Of a DNA stretch of 16,444 bases, positions 1 to 7,519 are shown in pieces (the first letter of the stretch is position 1; each line of letters opens with the position of its first letter). The notes beneath the pieces were generated by a model. It was not told where the DNA came from. It did no database searches and worked only from the letters and a program-made list of their open reading frames with translations. This DNA comes from Akkermansiaceae bacterium UBA5688 (GTDB taxonomy: Bacteria > Verrucomicrobiota > Verrucomicrobiia > Verrucomicrobiales > Akkermansiaceae), in the NCBI GenBank assembly GCA_002420315.1, contig DIHU01000113.1, positions 4,011 through 20,454 of the forward strand, in the 5' to 3' direction. Both the position numbers and the translations under genes were made by a program.

Positions 1-2321
1 CCCCCGCGGTCGTCGTAGATATGGAGTTCGACCCGGGAGAAGGTCTTGGGCTTGCCAAAATCAACCTCCAGCCAATCGGCCTCGTTGGGAGAGCCGTAGC
101 TAGTCCAGCGGTTCACCGGGTTCGGACGGAAGATGATCCTGCCATCGATGGCCGACTTCGGAACCCCACCGTATCGGTCGTGGAAGGAGGCCGATGCCTT
201 GGGGAATTCCACCCCGCTGGTGTTGGTGGAAAGGTTGCCCGCAGCGGGCGGCGGCGTTTGGTATAGAGTTGTTCCCGATCCCCAGGCTTGGAACTCAGTG
301 ATCCCGGTGCCGGTTGCCTCTTCCGCGCGATGAAGGACGACGCGCATGCGCTGCAGCGGTGTTTCTGAAAACGAGATCGTATTGGGGCGGCCACCGGCCG
401 GGGTTTTCGGGTTGCGATTCTGTCCGGGGATTTCGACCCAGGCCTTGCCGTCCCAATGCTGCAATTCGAAGCGGCTCGGGGCGACGACGCCTTCGCCATC
501 GTCGAGTAGGAAAAGCTTAATGGTGTCTATCGGACGGGGCATTCCCAGGTCAATCGAGACCCAATCGGACTTGGTGGTGGAACCGACGCTGGTCCAGCGG
601 TTGCTTGGTGGGGTATCGTAGCGATACTGGCCATCGTAAATCAATGCTAGGGAGCTTTCGGGGCCGGTATGTGAGGCGTCGTAGGAAGGGAAGTAATCGC
701 CGTCGTTGTTCACCGCGTAGTTGAAGCGTGTCTCCTCATTCAGAGGCACCTCGCGGGCGGCTGGGAGTTTGATTTCGAGCTTCGCCAGTTTCGGCGAGCT
801 AGCGACCTTTTTACCGTCGACGAGCACGTGTAGGCCGACACCCTGACCGTAACGGTCGCCCTTCTTATCCCAACAAATAGCAACCTCGTGCCCCTGATAG
901 GGGATTGCGTCGAGGGCGAAGAAGTCCCACAATGCAGGCGTGAGCGGATCGACGACCAACGTGTCGCCACCATCCGCCTTCAAACCGACGAGGCCGGTGA
1001 TGACGAGGTCGTTAAAATTGGAGTGGAAGTAATGCTCGCTGCGATTGCGCATGTCGTGCCCCGCCCATGATCCGGTATCCGGGTGCAGCGCCTCGGCGAT
1101 GTAGGGCTTGCCGTCCTTGCGGTGGGAGATGGCGAAGGTGTGCAATAGATCAGCATAGTCGATCCGTGAGATGTGTTCCTGGGGATAGTTGTGCAGGACG
1201 TTCGCCATTGCCTTGAGCGTTTGGGTGGTGGCGAAGGGCCAAGACTGGCCGCTCCACCAGCAGCAACCCGGCTGCAAGAGGAACATCGGGTCGTTGCGCT
1301 CGGCGGTGGACGGGCCAAAGGGAGCCTTGAAATACTCCGGGTCCATTAGGAACTTCCACGCCGCCTCCTTACCGGGGTCAGGTAGGTTGAAGGCCCAGGG
1401 GACGTAGCCGTGAAGCTCCCGGCCATGGGGACTACCGGCAAACTTTCCGCTCTGGTAGGTCAGGGTGTGCGCTTTAACCACATTACCTTCCTTATCGATT
1501 TCTTCGCGGGAGGACATGGGGAAAAAGAACTGCCGCTTCGGATCCCACAGCTTTTCTTGGACTACGCTCTTAAGAGCTGCCGCACGTTTCCGGTAACGTT
1601 CAGCTTTGGTCGGGTCCCGCGCGAGCTTGGAAATTTGCTCAAGGGCCTTGGCGTCGGCCCACATGTATGAGTTAAATGTGGGGCGGAAGGCACGGTCACC
1701 GCGTAGGATGTCCTTGGTTTGGCGACTGTTGATATTGAACTCCATTCCGTCGTCGTGGCCGCTCTGCCAGAACATGCCCATCTCATCGACCCAGTGCCGC
1801 GCGCGCCAAGCTTCGTGGTGTTTCTCGAGATCGGGAAGCAGGTCGATTAGGAAAGTTTTGTTGGGATGAATGTGATCGACGGCGACCGCGCAATCGGCGA
1901 GCCACGAGGAGTAGTTGCGTGGTTGGGCACCCGGAGTGCGGAACCAGTAGTGCAGGAAGTCGCGAGCGAATTCAGGGTCTTTGAGCCAGCGAATCTCGTA
2001 GATCTGGTGGCCGGAGGGGCAGGCTATCCCTCCATATGCGCCGGACCAAAAGGGCCGGTTGGCGAACTCGGTGAACGAGTAGCCACTGTTGGGAGAGCCG
2101 TAGCAAATGTGGCGGGTGACCAGCTCCCATCGGTAGTAATAGGTAGTGTTGATCTCAGCGTCCGGGCATTCGAAGAAGGGGATATTGGCCTCGAACCAAT
2201 CGAAGTCGCGGTTCGCCCAGAAGGTCTGCGCTTCAAGTTGCTTCCGCTTGTTGAGCAAGGGTGCAGCAGCAGCACTTAAGACAAAGCAGCTAGCGATGAG
2301 GGCGAGTGGAAGTCGGTTCAT
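1..2321 (-). CDS. Secreted MGH1-like (six-hairpin) glycoside hydrolase with two discoidin domains, 3' end outside window
   Basis: I translated the minus strand by hand from ATG at 2321: the frame is open for 773 codons to the left edge, so the C-terminus is missing. Residues 1-20 (MNRLPLALIASCFVLSAAAA) form a signal peptide. Residues about 25-520 resemble the trehalase/GH63-like mannosylglycerate-hydrolase-type (alpha/alpha)6 barrel: an aromatic 'YYYRWELVTRH' segment, 'FWQSGHDDGMEF' at 184-195 (D190/D191 lie where such enzymes keep the general acid), 'CCWWSGQSWPF', and 'HPDTGSW' followed by 'HYFHSNFNDLVITGLVGL'. Residues about 545-680 and 700 onward are two F5/8 type C (discoidin) carbohydrate-binding domains; each has an 'NRWTS-x-GS...DW' core, at N574 and N737. 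An AAAGGAGA ribosome site (2341-2334) supports the start. Expected to cleave glycosidic bonds in the periplasm or outside the cell; substrate unknown. It is divergent from an AraC regulator, and its G+C is visibly higher than the genes to its right. Confidence 0.88.
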   Translation of the reverse strand, partial: MNRLPLALIASCFVLSAAAAPLLNKRKQLEAQTFWANRDFDWFEANIPFFECPDAEINTTYYYRWELVTRHICYGSPNSGYSFTEFANRPFWSGAYGGIACPSGHQIYEIRWLKDPEFARDFLHYWFRTPGAQPRNYSSWLADCAVAVDHIHPNKTFLIDLLPDLEKHHEAWRARHWVDEMGMFWQSGHDDGMEFNINSRQTKDILRGDRAFRPTFNSYMWADAKALEQISKLARDPTKAERYRKRAAALKSVVQEKLWDPKRQFFFPMSSREEIDKEGNVVKAHTLTYQSGKFAGSPHGRELHGYVPWAFNLPDPGKEAAWKFLMDPEYFKAPFGPSTAERNDPMFLLQPGCCWWSGQSWPFATTQTLKAMANVLHNYPQEHISRIDYADLLHTFAISHRKDGKPYIAEALHPDTGSWAGHDMRNRSEHYFHSNFNDLVITGLVGLKADGGDTLVVDPLTPALWDFFALDAIPYQGHEVAICWDKKGDRYGQGVGLHVLVDGKKVASSPKLAKLEIKLPAAREVPLNEETRFNYAVNNDGDYFPSYDASHTGPESSLALIYDGQYRYDTPPSNRWTSVGSTTKSDWVSIDLGMPRPIDTIKLFLLDDGEGVVAPSRFELQHWDGKAWVEIPGQNRNPKTPAGGRPNTISFSETPLQRMRVVLHRAEEATGTGITEFQAWGSGTTLYQTPPPAAGNLSTNTSGVEFPKASASFHDRYGGVPKSAIDGRIIFRPNPVNRWTSYGSPNEADWLEVDFGKPKTFSRVELHIYDDRG

Positions 2322-2434
2322 GAGAGTACGGCGTCTCCTTTGTCGCTCCCATAAACCACTCCGATCGCAATATTAATCTGCTCGTTTGACATAACGACTA
2401 GATCATAGCGATTTCATCGTTCCTTTACTAGTGC
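2322..2434. promoter_or_regulatory. Divergent intergenic control region between glycoside hydrolase and AraC-type regulator
   Basis: This 113-bp stretch holds the promoters of both divergent genes. On the minus strand AAAGGAGA (2341-2334) is the ribosome site of the hydrolase. On the plus strand there is an exact TTGACA at 2386-2391, but no convincing -10 hexamer 16-18 bp further on, so I do not call a promoter. CGAT-TTC-ATCG at 2409-2419 is a small inverted repeat. AraC proteins usually bind such divergent regions; that this one does is inferred from position. Confidence 0.45.
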
Positions 2435-3256
2435 ATGAACGATTATTTTGTGTATGAAAGCGACATGTCTCCCCACGAAATCAAGAAGCGATGGATCGAA
2501 AAGCTCTGTCCTGGTCAGGTTTCCGAGCTGTTCAACTATATGCCCGACACCCTCTATTTCGTCAAAGATCTTGAGCTGCGGCTTATGGCTGGGAACCAAA
2601 CTTTTGTGGAGCGCTGCGGCTTCCAAACAGAGGGAGAAATGATCGGAAAATCCGATCGGGAAATTTTTCCTATTGAGATGGCCGAGAAATATATGAACGA
2701 CGATCGTAAGGTCATTGCATCAAAAGAACCCCTAATTGAAATTGTCGAACTATTCCCCAATCAAATCGGGGAGCCTGAATGGTTCGTTACCAATAAAATT
2801 CCACTCTTCGACCAAGACGGCAAAGTGGCCGGAGTGTGCGGTCTCGTGAAAAGCTTCGAAGGTGTTCGAACTTCGCTCCAACCCTACCTCGATCTCCTTC
2901 CCGTTACAGAGTATCTTAAGAACAACTCCGCCTCCAAAGTCTCCATGCCTGATCTTGCCAAGAGTATTGGCATGTCAGTTCGCAAACTCCAGCGGCGCTT
3001 TCAAGAAACTTTTAAAACAAGTCCACAAAAATATGTGGGCCGTCTTAGAATACTCGAAGCCTGCGAACTTCTCGTAAAAACCACACTTCCCGTAACCGAG
3101 ATTGCCCTCCAAGTTGGCTTCTACGACCACTCAGCCTTCTCCAAAAAATTTTCCGAACTCATCGGCATGTCACCAAGAGACTATCGTAAGCGACTGCACC
3201 CCCTTTCTCCAACACCCGAGCTGCCCCAGCCCATTCCGCCAAAAGGAATTTCCTAG
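2435..3256 (+). CDS. PAS-domain AraC family transcriptional regulator
   Basis: A 273-residue DNA-binding regulator with no signal peptide or membrane segment, so cytoplasmic. Residues about 25-140 form a PAS_4-type sensor domain: 'LFNYMPDTLYFVKDLELRL', a 'MIGKSDREIFP' turn, and 'WFVTNKIPLFDQDGKVAGV' near the end. Residues about 165-262 form the AraC double helix-turn-helix: 'LAKSIGMSVRKLQRRFQETF' is the first HTH and 'VTEIALQVGFYDHSAFSKKF' plus 'GMSPRDYRKRL' the second, both close to consensus. PAS-AraC proteins of this layout are common in Verrucomicrobia and Planctomycetes next to sugar-degradation genes. The start at 2435 lacks a ribosome site; ATG at 2465 has a weak GAAAG in front and would remove 10 residues without touching the PAS domain. 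The likely target is the divergent glycoside hydrolase; the ligand cannot be read from the sequence. Confidence 0.9.
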   Translation: MNDYFVYESDMSPHEIKKRWIEKLCPGQVSELFNYMPDTLYFVKDLELRLMAGNQTFVERCGFQTEGEMIGKSDREIFPIEMAEKYMNDDRKVIASKEPLIEIVELFPNQIGEPEWFVTNKIPLFDQDGKVAGVCGLVKSFEGVRTSLQPYLDLLPVTEYLKNNSASKVSMPDLAKSIGMSVRKLQRRFQETFKTSPQKYVGRLRILEACELLVKTTLPVTEIALQVGFYDHSAFSKKFSELIGMSPRDYRKRLHPLSPTPELPQPIPPKGIS

Positions 3257-3336
3257 CCACTCTTTGGGTGGAATACCAACCCATGTGATCCTGCCCCAAT
3301 GACATTACAGAGAAATAATTCTTCTCGAAACAGGGT

Positions 3337-5214
3337 ATGACTGGTCACCATCCCCTCAGGCTTATGACAATCGTCCGATTTTTCCTTCTCCTCGCCTGCC
3401 TCGTCCCAGTAGTAGCCGAGGCAAAACAAGATAAACCTAATATCGTCTGGATCGTTTCCGAGGACAACTCTGCTAAATGGCTTCGTATTTATGGCCCGGG
3501 TGGAGCCCCGATGCCGACTGTCGAACGACTCGCCGAAAATGGGCTTATCTTTAATCACGCCTTCTCCTGCGCTCCGGTCTGCTCGGTTGCCCGCAGCACC
3601 ATTATCTCCGGTTGCTACGCCCCACGCACCGGCGCCCAGTATCATCGCAAACAAGCCACCGTTCCCATGCCCGATGGGCTCAAGATGTTCCCCTTCTATC
3701 TCCGTAAAAATGGATATCACACCACCAATAATTCTAAGGAAGATTACAATTTTCATCCGGCTGATAAAAGAGGGGTCTGGGATGCCTCTTCACGCAAAGC
3801 CAGCTACAAGAACCGCAAAGCCGGTCAGCCTTTCTTCCATGTGCAGAACTTTGGAACGACCCACGAAGGCCAGACCTTTGGCGATCCCTTAAAGTTTCAA
3901 CTCAAGACTGATCCAGCCAAGGTCAAACTCGCCGCCTACCATCCCGACACACCGATCTTTCGCCGCTCCTACGCCCACTACCTCGACAAGCACATGGCAG
4001 TCGACGCGCAGATGGGGGCTTTTCTCAAACAGCTCGAAAAAAATAACCTTCTCGATGATACCTTCATCTTCTACTACGGCGATCACGGCGGTGTGATGCC
4101 TGGCAGCAAAGGCTACGCCAATGAGAGCGGCTTACGCATTCCCATGGTTGTTTCCATTCCAAAAAACTGGCAACACCTTGCGCCCGCTTCTCCAGGAACA
4201 CGCGTTGATGGCTTCGTAGAATTCGTCGACCTCTCTGCAACCGTCCTGAACCTTGCCGGCATCGAAATTCCTGCCGCCATCGACGGAAAGCCTTTCCTCG
4301 GAAAAGGAGTTTCGCTAACAGAGCTCAACAAACGCGATCAATCATTCGGATACGCCGATCGATTTGACGAAAAATACGACCTCGTCCGCACGCTGCGAAA
4401 GGGAGATTTCCGCTACAGCAGAAATTACCAGCCATTCAATTTCGACGGCCTTTACAACGAGTATCGCTACAAGCAAACGCCCTTCTCCCAATGGCGTGAA
4501 CTTTATCTCGCTGGTAAACTCAACGCGGCCCAACAACAATTCTTCAAATCTCGTCCTGCCGAAACGCTCTATGATCTCTCCGCCGACCCTGACGAAGTAA
4601 ACAATCTCGCCAACGATCCAACTCACCAAAAAACTCTTCTTCAGATGCGCGCCTTACTTCAGCAAAAGATCAAAGGTTTACCCGATCTTAGCTTTTATCC
4701 CGAACCCATTTTCATCAGAGCCGGACTCAAAAACCCTGTCCAATTTGGACAAAAACACAAAGCTGAGATTTCCCGGCTTATCGACATTGCCGACCTAAGT
4801 CTTGAGAGTTTTAAAAAAAGTCGTCAGGGGATTTCTTCCGCTCTCAGTTCAAAAAACCCTTGGGATCGCTACTGGGGGCTCATCGTTTGTAGCTCATTCG
4901 GCAAGGAGGCGGAACCATTTTACGAGCAGGCCAAACAGCTCGCCAATAATGATAGCGAGTCACTTGTCCGAACCCGTGCTGCGGAATTTCTGGGCCTGAC
5001 TGGACAGCAAGACCCTCGCCCCATTCTCACCGAAATTCTCAACTCCACCGACGAGCATATCCTCGCCAACCTCATTCTGAACACCGTCGTCGTCCTCCAA
5101 GACGGCAAGCCAAGCTATCAATTTGACCCAACCCTGCTCACCGCGCCATGGACGAAAATCCAAAAAGCAGAAGTTGCTAGCCGGGTGCTCTATCTTCGCG
5201 AATCCTCCAAATAG
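3337..5214 (+). CDS. Secreted sulfatase (S1 type, formylglycine-dependent) with helical C-terminal extension
   Basis: A 625-residue arylsulfatase-superfamily hydrolase that should remove sulfate esters (or N-sulfate) from a glycan outside the cytoplasm. The leader is residues 10-29 (MTIVRFFLLLACLVPVVAEA). The domain starts at 'PNIVWIVSEDNS' (E42, D43, N44 in place of the usual Asp pair for Ca2+). The formylglycine motif is C82-S-V-A-R86-STIISG. Other likely active-site residues are K134 ('NNSKEDYN'), H176 ('THEGQ'), D249-H250 ('YYGDHGG') and K258. Position +2 after Cys82 is Val, not the Pro/Ala of the textbook C-x-P/A-x-R motif. From memory, related Verrucomicrobia/Planctomycetes sulfatases with 'SEDNS' also carry CSVAR, so it may be a subfamily trait. 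Residues about 490-625 are a helical, HEAT-like tail not present in minimal sulfatases. ATG at 3364 (residue 10) is an equally good start and gives a more normal signal peptide. No maturation enzyme gene lies in the window. Confidence 0.92.
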   Translation: MTGHHPLRLMTIVRFFLLLACLVPVVAEAKQDKPNIVWIVSEDNSAKWLRIYGPGGAPMPTVERLAENGLIFNHAFSCAPVCSVARSTIISGCYAPRTGAQYHRKQATVPMPDGLKMFPFYLRKNGYHTTNNSKEDYNFHPADKRGVWDASSRKASYKNRKAGQPFFHVQNFGTTHEGQTFGDPLKFQLKTDPAKVKLAAYHPDTPIFRRSYAHYLDKHMAVDAQMGAFLKQLEKNNLLDDTFIFYYGDHGGVMPGSKGYANESGLRIPMVVSIPKNWQHLAPASPGTRVDGFVEFVDLSATVLNLAGIEIPAAIDGKPFLGKGVSLTELNKRDQSFGYADRFDEKYDLVRTLRKGDFRYSRNYQPFNFDGLYNEYRYKQTPFSQWRELYLAGKLNAAQQQFFKSRPAETLYDLSADPDEVNNLANDPTHQKTLLQMRALLQQKIKGLPDLSFYPEPIFIRAGLKNPVQFGQKHKAEISRLIDIADLSLESFKKSRQGISSALSSKNPWDRYWGLIVCSSFGKEAEPFYEQAKQLANNDSESLVRTRAAEFLGLTGQQDPRPILTEILNSTDEHILANLILNTVVVLQDGKPSYQFDPTLLTAPWTKIQKAEVASRVLYLRESSK

Positions 5215-5384
5215 AAAGCCCACTGCTTGGAGTTAGTCAGAGAATCCCCCAATGCCTAAGGGAAAGAAGGAGACCTCCACTCTTTAAGGTCATCCTATCG
5301 TGCCCAAAGAGATTTTGTACAGATAAACTGAAGGTCTGTAAAACTTCTATTATCTTTAGGTTTCATTTCTCTCAAATTTTAGGT

Positions 5385-5406
5385 GACGGGTTCCCTAGAA
5401 CCGGTC
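5385..5406. repeat. 22-bp imperfect palindrome upstream of a secreted-protein gene
   Basis: Arms GACGGGTTC (5385-5393) and GAACCGGTC (5398-5406) are complementary at 8 of 9 positions around a CCTA centre. No T-run follows, so it is not a standard intrinsic terminator. A second, perfect small inverted repeat, GGTAG-AATAA-CTACC, lies at 5424-5438, 21 bp before the start codon, and contains TAGAAT, a 5/6 match to a -10 hexamer. Either could be an operator or an mRNA leader hairpin. Confidence 0.4.
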
Positions 5407-5459
5407 AACTCTCTAAGAGCTCAGGTAGAATAACTACCCGCGTCAAAAAACACCTATTT

Positions 5460-6071
5460 ATGAAAATATTCAAACCTCAGACAATTAAAGTAATCTTCGC
5501 CAGTTTCGTCACCTTTGGCAGCCTTCAAGCGAGTGAAGTGACCTACGGGAATTTTACTCGGGATCAGGGCTTTAACCTCGAAGAAGTCCCCGTCCTGACC
5601 CTGAAAGAAGGGGAGCTCTTTGAAGTGATCAGTGCCAATGCAAGAACACCCAAAACCGTCATTAATATTAAGATCAAACCCGAAGGCACAAACTCTCTGA
5701 TGTGGCAAAGATGGTGGGTCGTCAATGACCGTGCTACGAAGTTACGCAATACCATGAGTGATGGCACTACCTCCGAGCCCCCGTCTCAGCTCGCGGTAGG
5801 TCCTTGTGATATTGTTTTAAGCACTTTTGTTCAGACAAGCCCCGTCACAGGACCTTATCGAATCAGCTATAAAATCACCAAACCTTCGCCAGTGAACACT
5901 TCGCCTCCTATCCTGCTGCCACCCACCGAGGACCCATCTAAAAACTGGTTTGTCAAACTTCAGGTGTCTACCGACTTGAAAAATTGGGAAGATGTCGAAG
6001 CGGGTCAATTTCTCGGCTCAAAAACCGCACGTTTTTTCAGGATCGAAACCTCCGAAGAAGGAGGCGAATAG
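5460..6071 (+). CDS. Secreted protein of unknown function with short C-terminal 'S-x-DL-x-x-W' module
   Basis: I do not recognise a named family for the body of this 203-residue protein. Residues 1-24 are a signal peptide ('VIFASFVTFGSLQAS'). Residues about 25-140 look like a beta-rich domain with a GSY-type pattern ('EGELFEVISANARTPKTVINI', 'GPYRISYKI'). Residues 141-160 form a proline-rich linker ('PSPVNTSPPILLPPTEDP'). The last 45 residues read 'VKLQVSTDLKNWEDV...ARFFRIE', matching the tail found on many verrucomicrobial secreted proteins, where a strand with S-x-DL-x-x-W is followed by an 'FFR' strand. The next orphan (7520-8566) carries the same tail. There is no ribosome site before ATG 5460. 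A strong terminator follows, so the gene is probably a single transcription unit. Likely periplasmic or extracellular. Confidence 0.7.
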   Translation: MKIFKPQTIKVIFASFVTFGSLQASEVTYGNFTRDQGFNLEEVPVLTLKEGELFEVISANARTPKTVINIKIKPEGTNSLMWQRWWVVNDRATKLRNTMSDGTTSEPPSQLAVGPCDIVLSTFVQTSPVTGPYRISYKITKPSPVNTSPPILLPPTEDPSKNWFVKLQVSTDLKNWEDVEAGQFLGSKTARFFRIETSEEGGE

Positions 6072-6105
6072 TCTGATGTTTTTTAGGGAACTTACCTCCC
6101 ACCTC

Positions 6106-6145
6106 AGAGGCGGTCCTAAATCATAGGCCGTCTCTTTGTATTTTT
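6106..6145 (+). terminator. Rho-independent terminator after the secreted-protein gene
   Basis: AGAGGCGGTCCTA (6106-6118) pairs with TAGGCCGTCTCT (6124-6135), with one G-U pair and one bulged T, across the 5-nt loop AATCA. The T-rich run TTGTATTTTT follows (6136-6145). This is a well-formed intrinsic terminator 35 bp after the stop codon at 6071, and it separates that gene from the esterase. Confidence 0.8.
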
Positions 6146-6219
6146 GAAGCACTGATAGAGCTCTAGCAACGAGGGAGAAAAACAATTCTAGTTAAAAAAA
6201 TAGAAACCAAAAAGAATAT

Positions 6220-6225
6220 AGGAGG
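6220..6225 (+). promoter_or_regulatory. Consensus ribosome binding site AGGAGG
   Basis: AGGAGG is a perfect anti-16S match and the clearest ribosome site on the plus strand of the window. It lies 5 nt from an in-frame TTG (6231) and 11 nt from ATG (6237), so it does not by itself decide which is used; I prefer ATG. Confidence 0.7.
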
Positions 6226-6236
6226 TTTATTTGCTA

Positions 6237-7367
6237 ATGCGTGTTTCAAGAATTTTCTCGGTGATCCTACTCACAATGCCCCCCTTGTTCTCAGATACTG
6301 AAAGCAAGCGTGTGAAACAGTGGCTTAAGACAGACAAAAACAGCGATGGTGTTTTAACAATTGATGAAACATCCGGGCTGATGAGGCGCTTCTTTAATCG
6401 TAACGACCGTGATGGGGATGGCAAATTAACCAAAGAGGAATTAGGGAAACTCGATGCGCGTCTTAAGCAAAATCCTCGAAATGGAGAGCAGCGGAGAAGG
6501 CCGGAGGCAGCTCTCGTAGAAGGCGTAACAGTCAGAAAAAATCAAGTCTATCGCAGTGGGCATGATCGTTGGAAACTGGATGTTTATTTACCCAAAGAAA
6601 AAGCACCAAAAGGTGGCCGCCCCGGACTAGTCTTTGTTCATGGGGGCGGGTGGAAAAACGGGAGTAAGGAGAGCGAGTTCTGGGCTTCGCTTCCAGCCCG
6701 ATATGCCGCAAAGGGTTATGTCTGTATTTCAGTCAATTATCGACTGACTGGAGATGGCGGTGGTTTTCCAGCCTGTGTTCATGATGTCAAAAATGCCGTT
6801 CGATGGTTCCGGGCCAATTCGAAGGAGCTTGGGCTAGATCCAAAACGTATTGGAGCGTATGGTAACTCTGCCGGAGCACACTTAGTCTCGATGCTTGGCT
6901 TGGTCAAAAAAGAGGCCGGTCTTGAAGGCAAGGGGACTCATTTGGACCAGTCTTCTCTTGTCCAGGCTGTCTGTGCCTCAGCCACTCCCTCCAATTTTCT
7001 CAAGTGGAAGAATCAGTTGTTTCCCAACCGGGGAGTGCTTGCAGGGGATCAAGAAAACCACCATGCGAGAGCCGCAAAAGCATCTCCAGTCACCTATGCA
7101 GCCAAGGATGCCCCGCCGTTCCTCTTAGTTCATGCTGAAAATGATCGCACTGTTCCATTTGAGCAGGGAGAAGTTTTGGCTAATCGACTTAAAGCAAGCG
7201 GTGCAAAAAATGTCACGCTCATGAGATTTAAAGATGGCGGGCACGGTGTCTTCAGGGCGAAGGAAACAAAAACCTATGCAGCAATGGAGGAGTTTTTCGC
7301 GAAGGTGCTCAAGAGGAGCCCCGGGACCACTCCGCCAAAAAACAAGGTCACAAATGGTTGCAAGTAG
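6237..7367 (+). CDS. Secreted EF-hand / alpha-beta hydrolase (BD-FAE-like carbohydrate esterase) fusion
   Basis: Numbering from ATG 6237 (376 residues). Residues 1-19 are a signal peptide ('RIFSVILLTMPPLFS'). Two textbook calcium-binding EF-hand loops follow: D33-K-N-S-D-G-V-L-T-I-D-E44 and D57-R-D-G-D-G-K-L-T-K-E-E68. Residues about 104-360 are an alpha/beta hydrolase of the BD-FAE/esterase_lipase group: oxyanion 'HGGGW' (135-139), nucleophile S211 in 'GNSAG', D303 in 'AENDRTVP' and H336 in 'GGHGVF'. The probable job is removing acetyl or other ester groups from plant- or algal-type polysaccharides outside the cytoplasm. The ribosome site AGGAGG (6220-6225) is 11 nt before the ATG; an in-frame TTG at 6231 is 5 nt from it and would add two residues, so the start is ambiguous. 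An A-rich leader precedes it. Calcium may stabilise or regulate the enzyme; this is inferred. Confidence 0.88.
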   Translation: MRVSRIFSVILLTMPPLFSDTESKRVKQWLKTDKNSDGVLTIDETSGLMRRFFNRNDRDGDGKLTKEELGKLDARLKQNPRNGEQRRRPEAALVEGVTVRKNQVYRSGHDRWKLDVYLPKEKAPKGGRPGLVFVHGGGWKNGSKESEFWASLPARYAAKGYVCISVNYRLTGDGGGFPACVHDVKNAVRWFRANSKELGLDPKRIGAYGNSAGAHLVSMLGLVKKEAGLEGKGTHLDQSSLVQAVCASATPSNFLKWKNQLFPNRGVLAGDQENHHARAAKASPVTYAAKDAPPFLLVHAENDRTVPFEQGEVLANRLKASGAKNVTLMRFKDGGHGVFRAKETKTYAAMEEFFAKVLKRSPGTTPPKNKVTNGCK

Positions 7368-7384
7368 ATTTGCTAGTTTCAAAG

Positions 7385-7399
7385 CGCCATGAAATGGCG
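7385..7399 (+). terminator. Small hairpin after the esterase gene, possible weak terminator
   Basis: CGCCAT (7385-7390) and ATGGCG (7394-7399) form a perfect 6-bp stem over a GAA loop, 17 bp after the stop codon; a G-T pair extends it to 7 bp. No T-run follows directly, so termination efficiency is doubtful. Confidence 0.3.
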
Positions 7400-7519
7400 T
7401 CAGCCTAAATGCCTTCAAATCCAATTGTTACAATCTTTGTTGAACGGAAAATCTGATTTTTCGATTCTCACTACGTAGAATTGCTTCGCCTACAACACCA
7501 TTTATGATAACGATTCTCT

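Noticed and set aside
1866..2279. Open plus-strand frame of 137 codons
   Set aside because: Antisense to the N-terminal part of the glycoside hydrolase, whose frame is continuous and has family motifs.
2386..2414. TTGACA at 2386 as the -35 box of the regulator gene
   Set aside because: No acceptable -10 hexamer at 16-18 bp spacing; left as an observation inside the intergenic entry.
3253..3756. Open minus-strand frame of 167 codons overlapping the start of the sulfatase
   Set aside because: It lies opposite a gene with clear sulfatase motifs, has no recognisable domain, and its composition is what antisense frames of such genes give.
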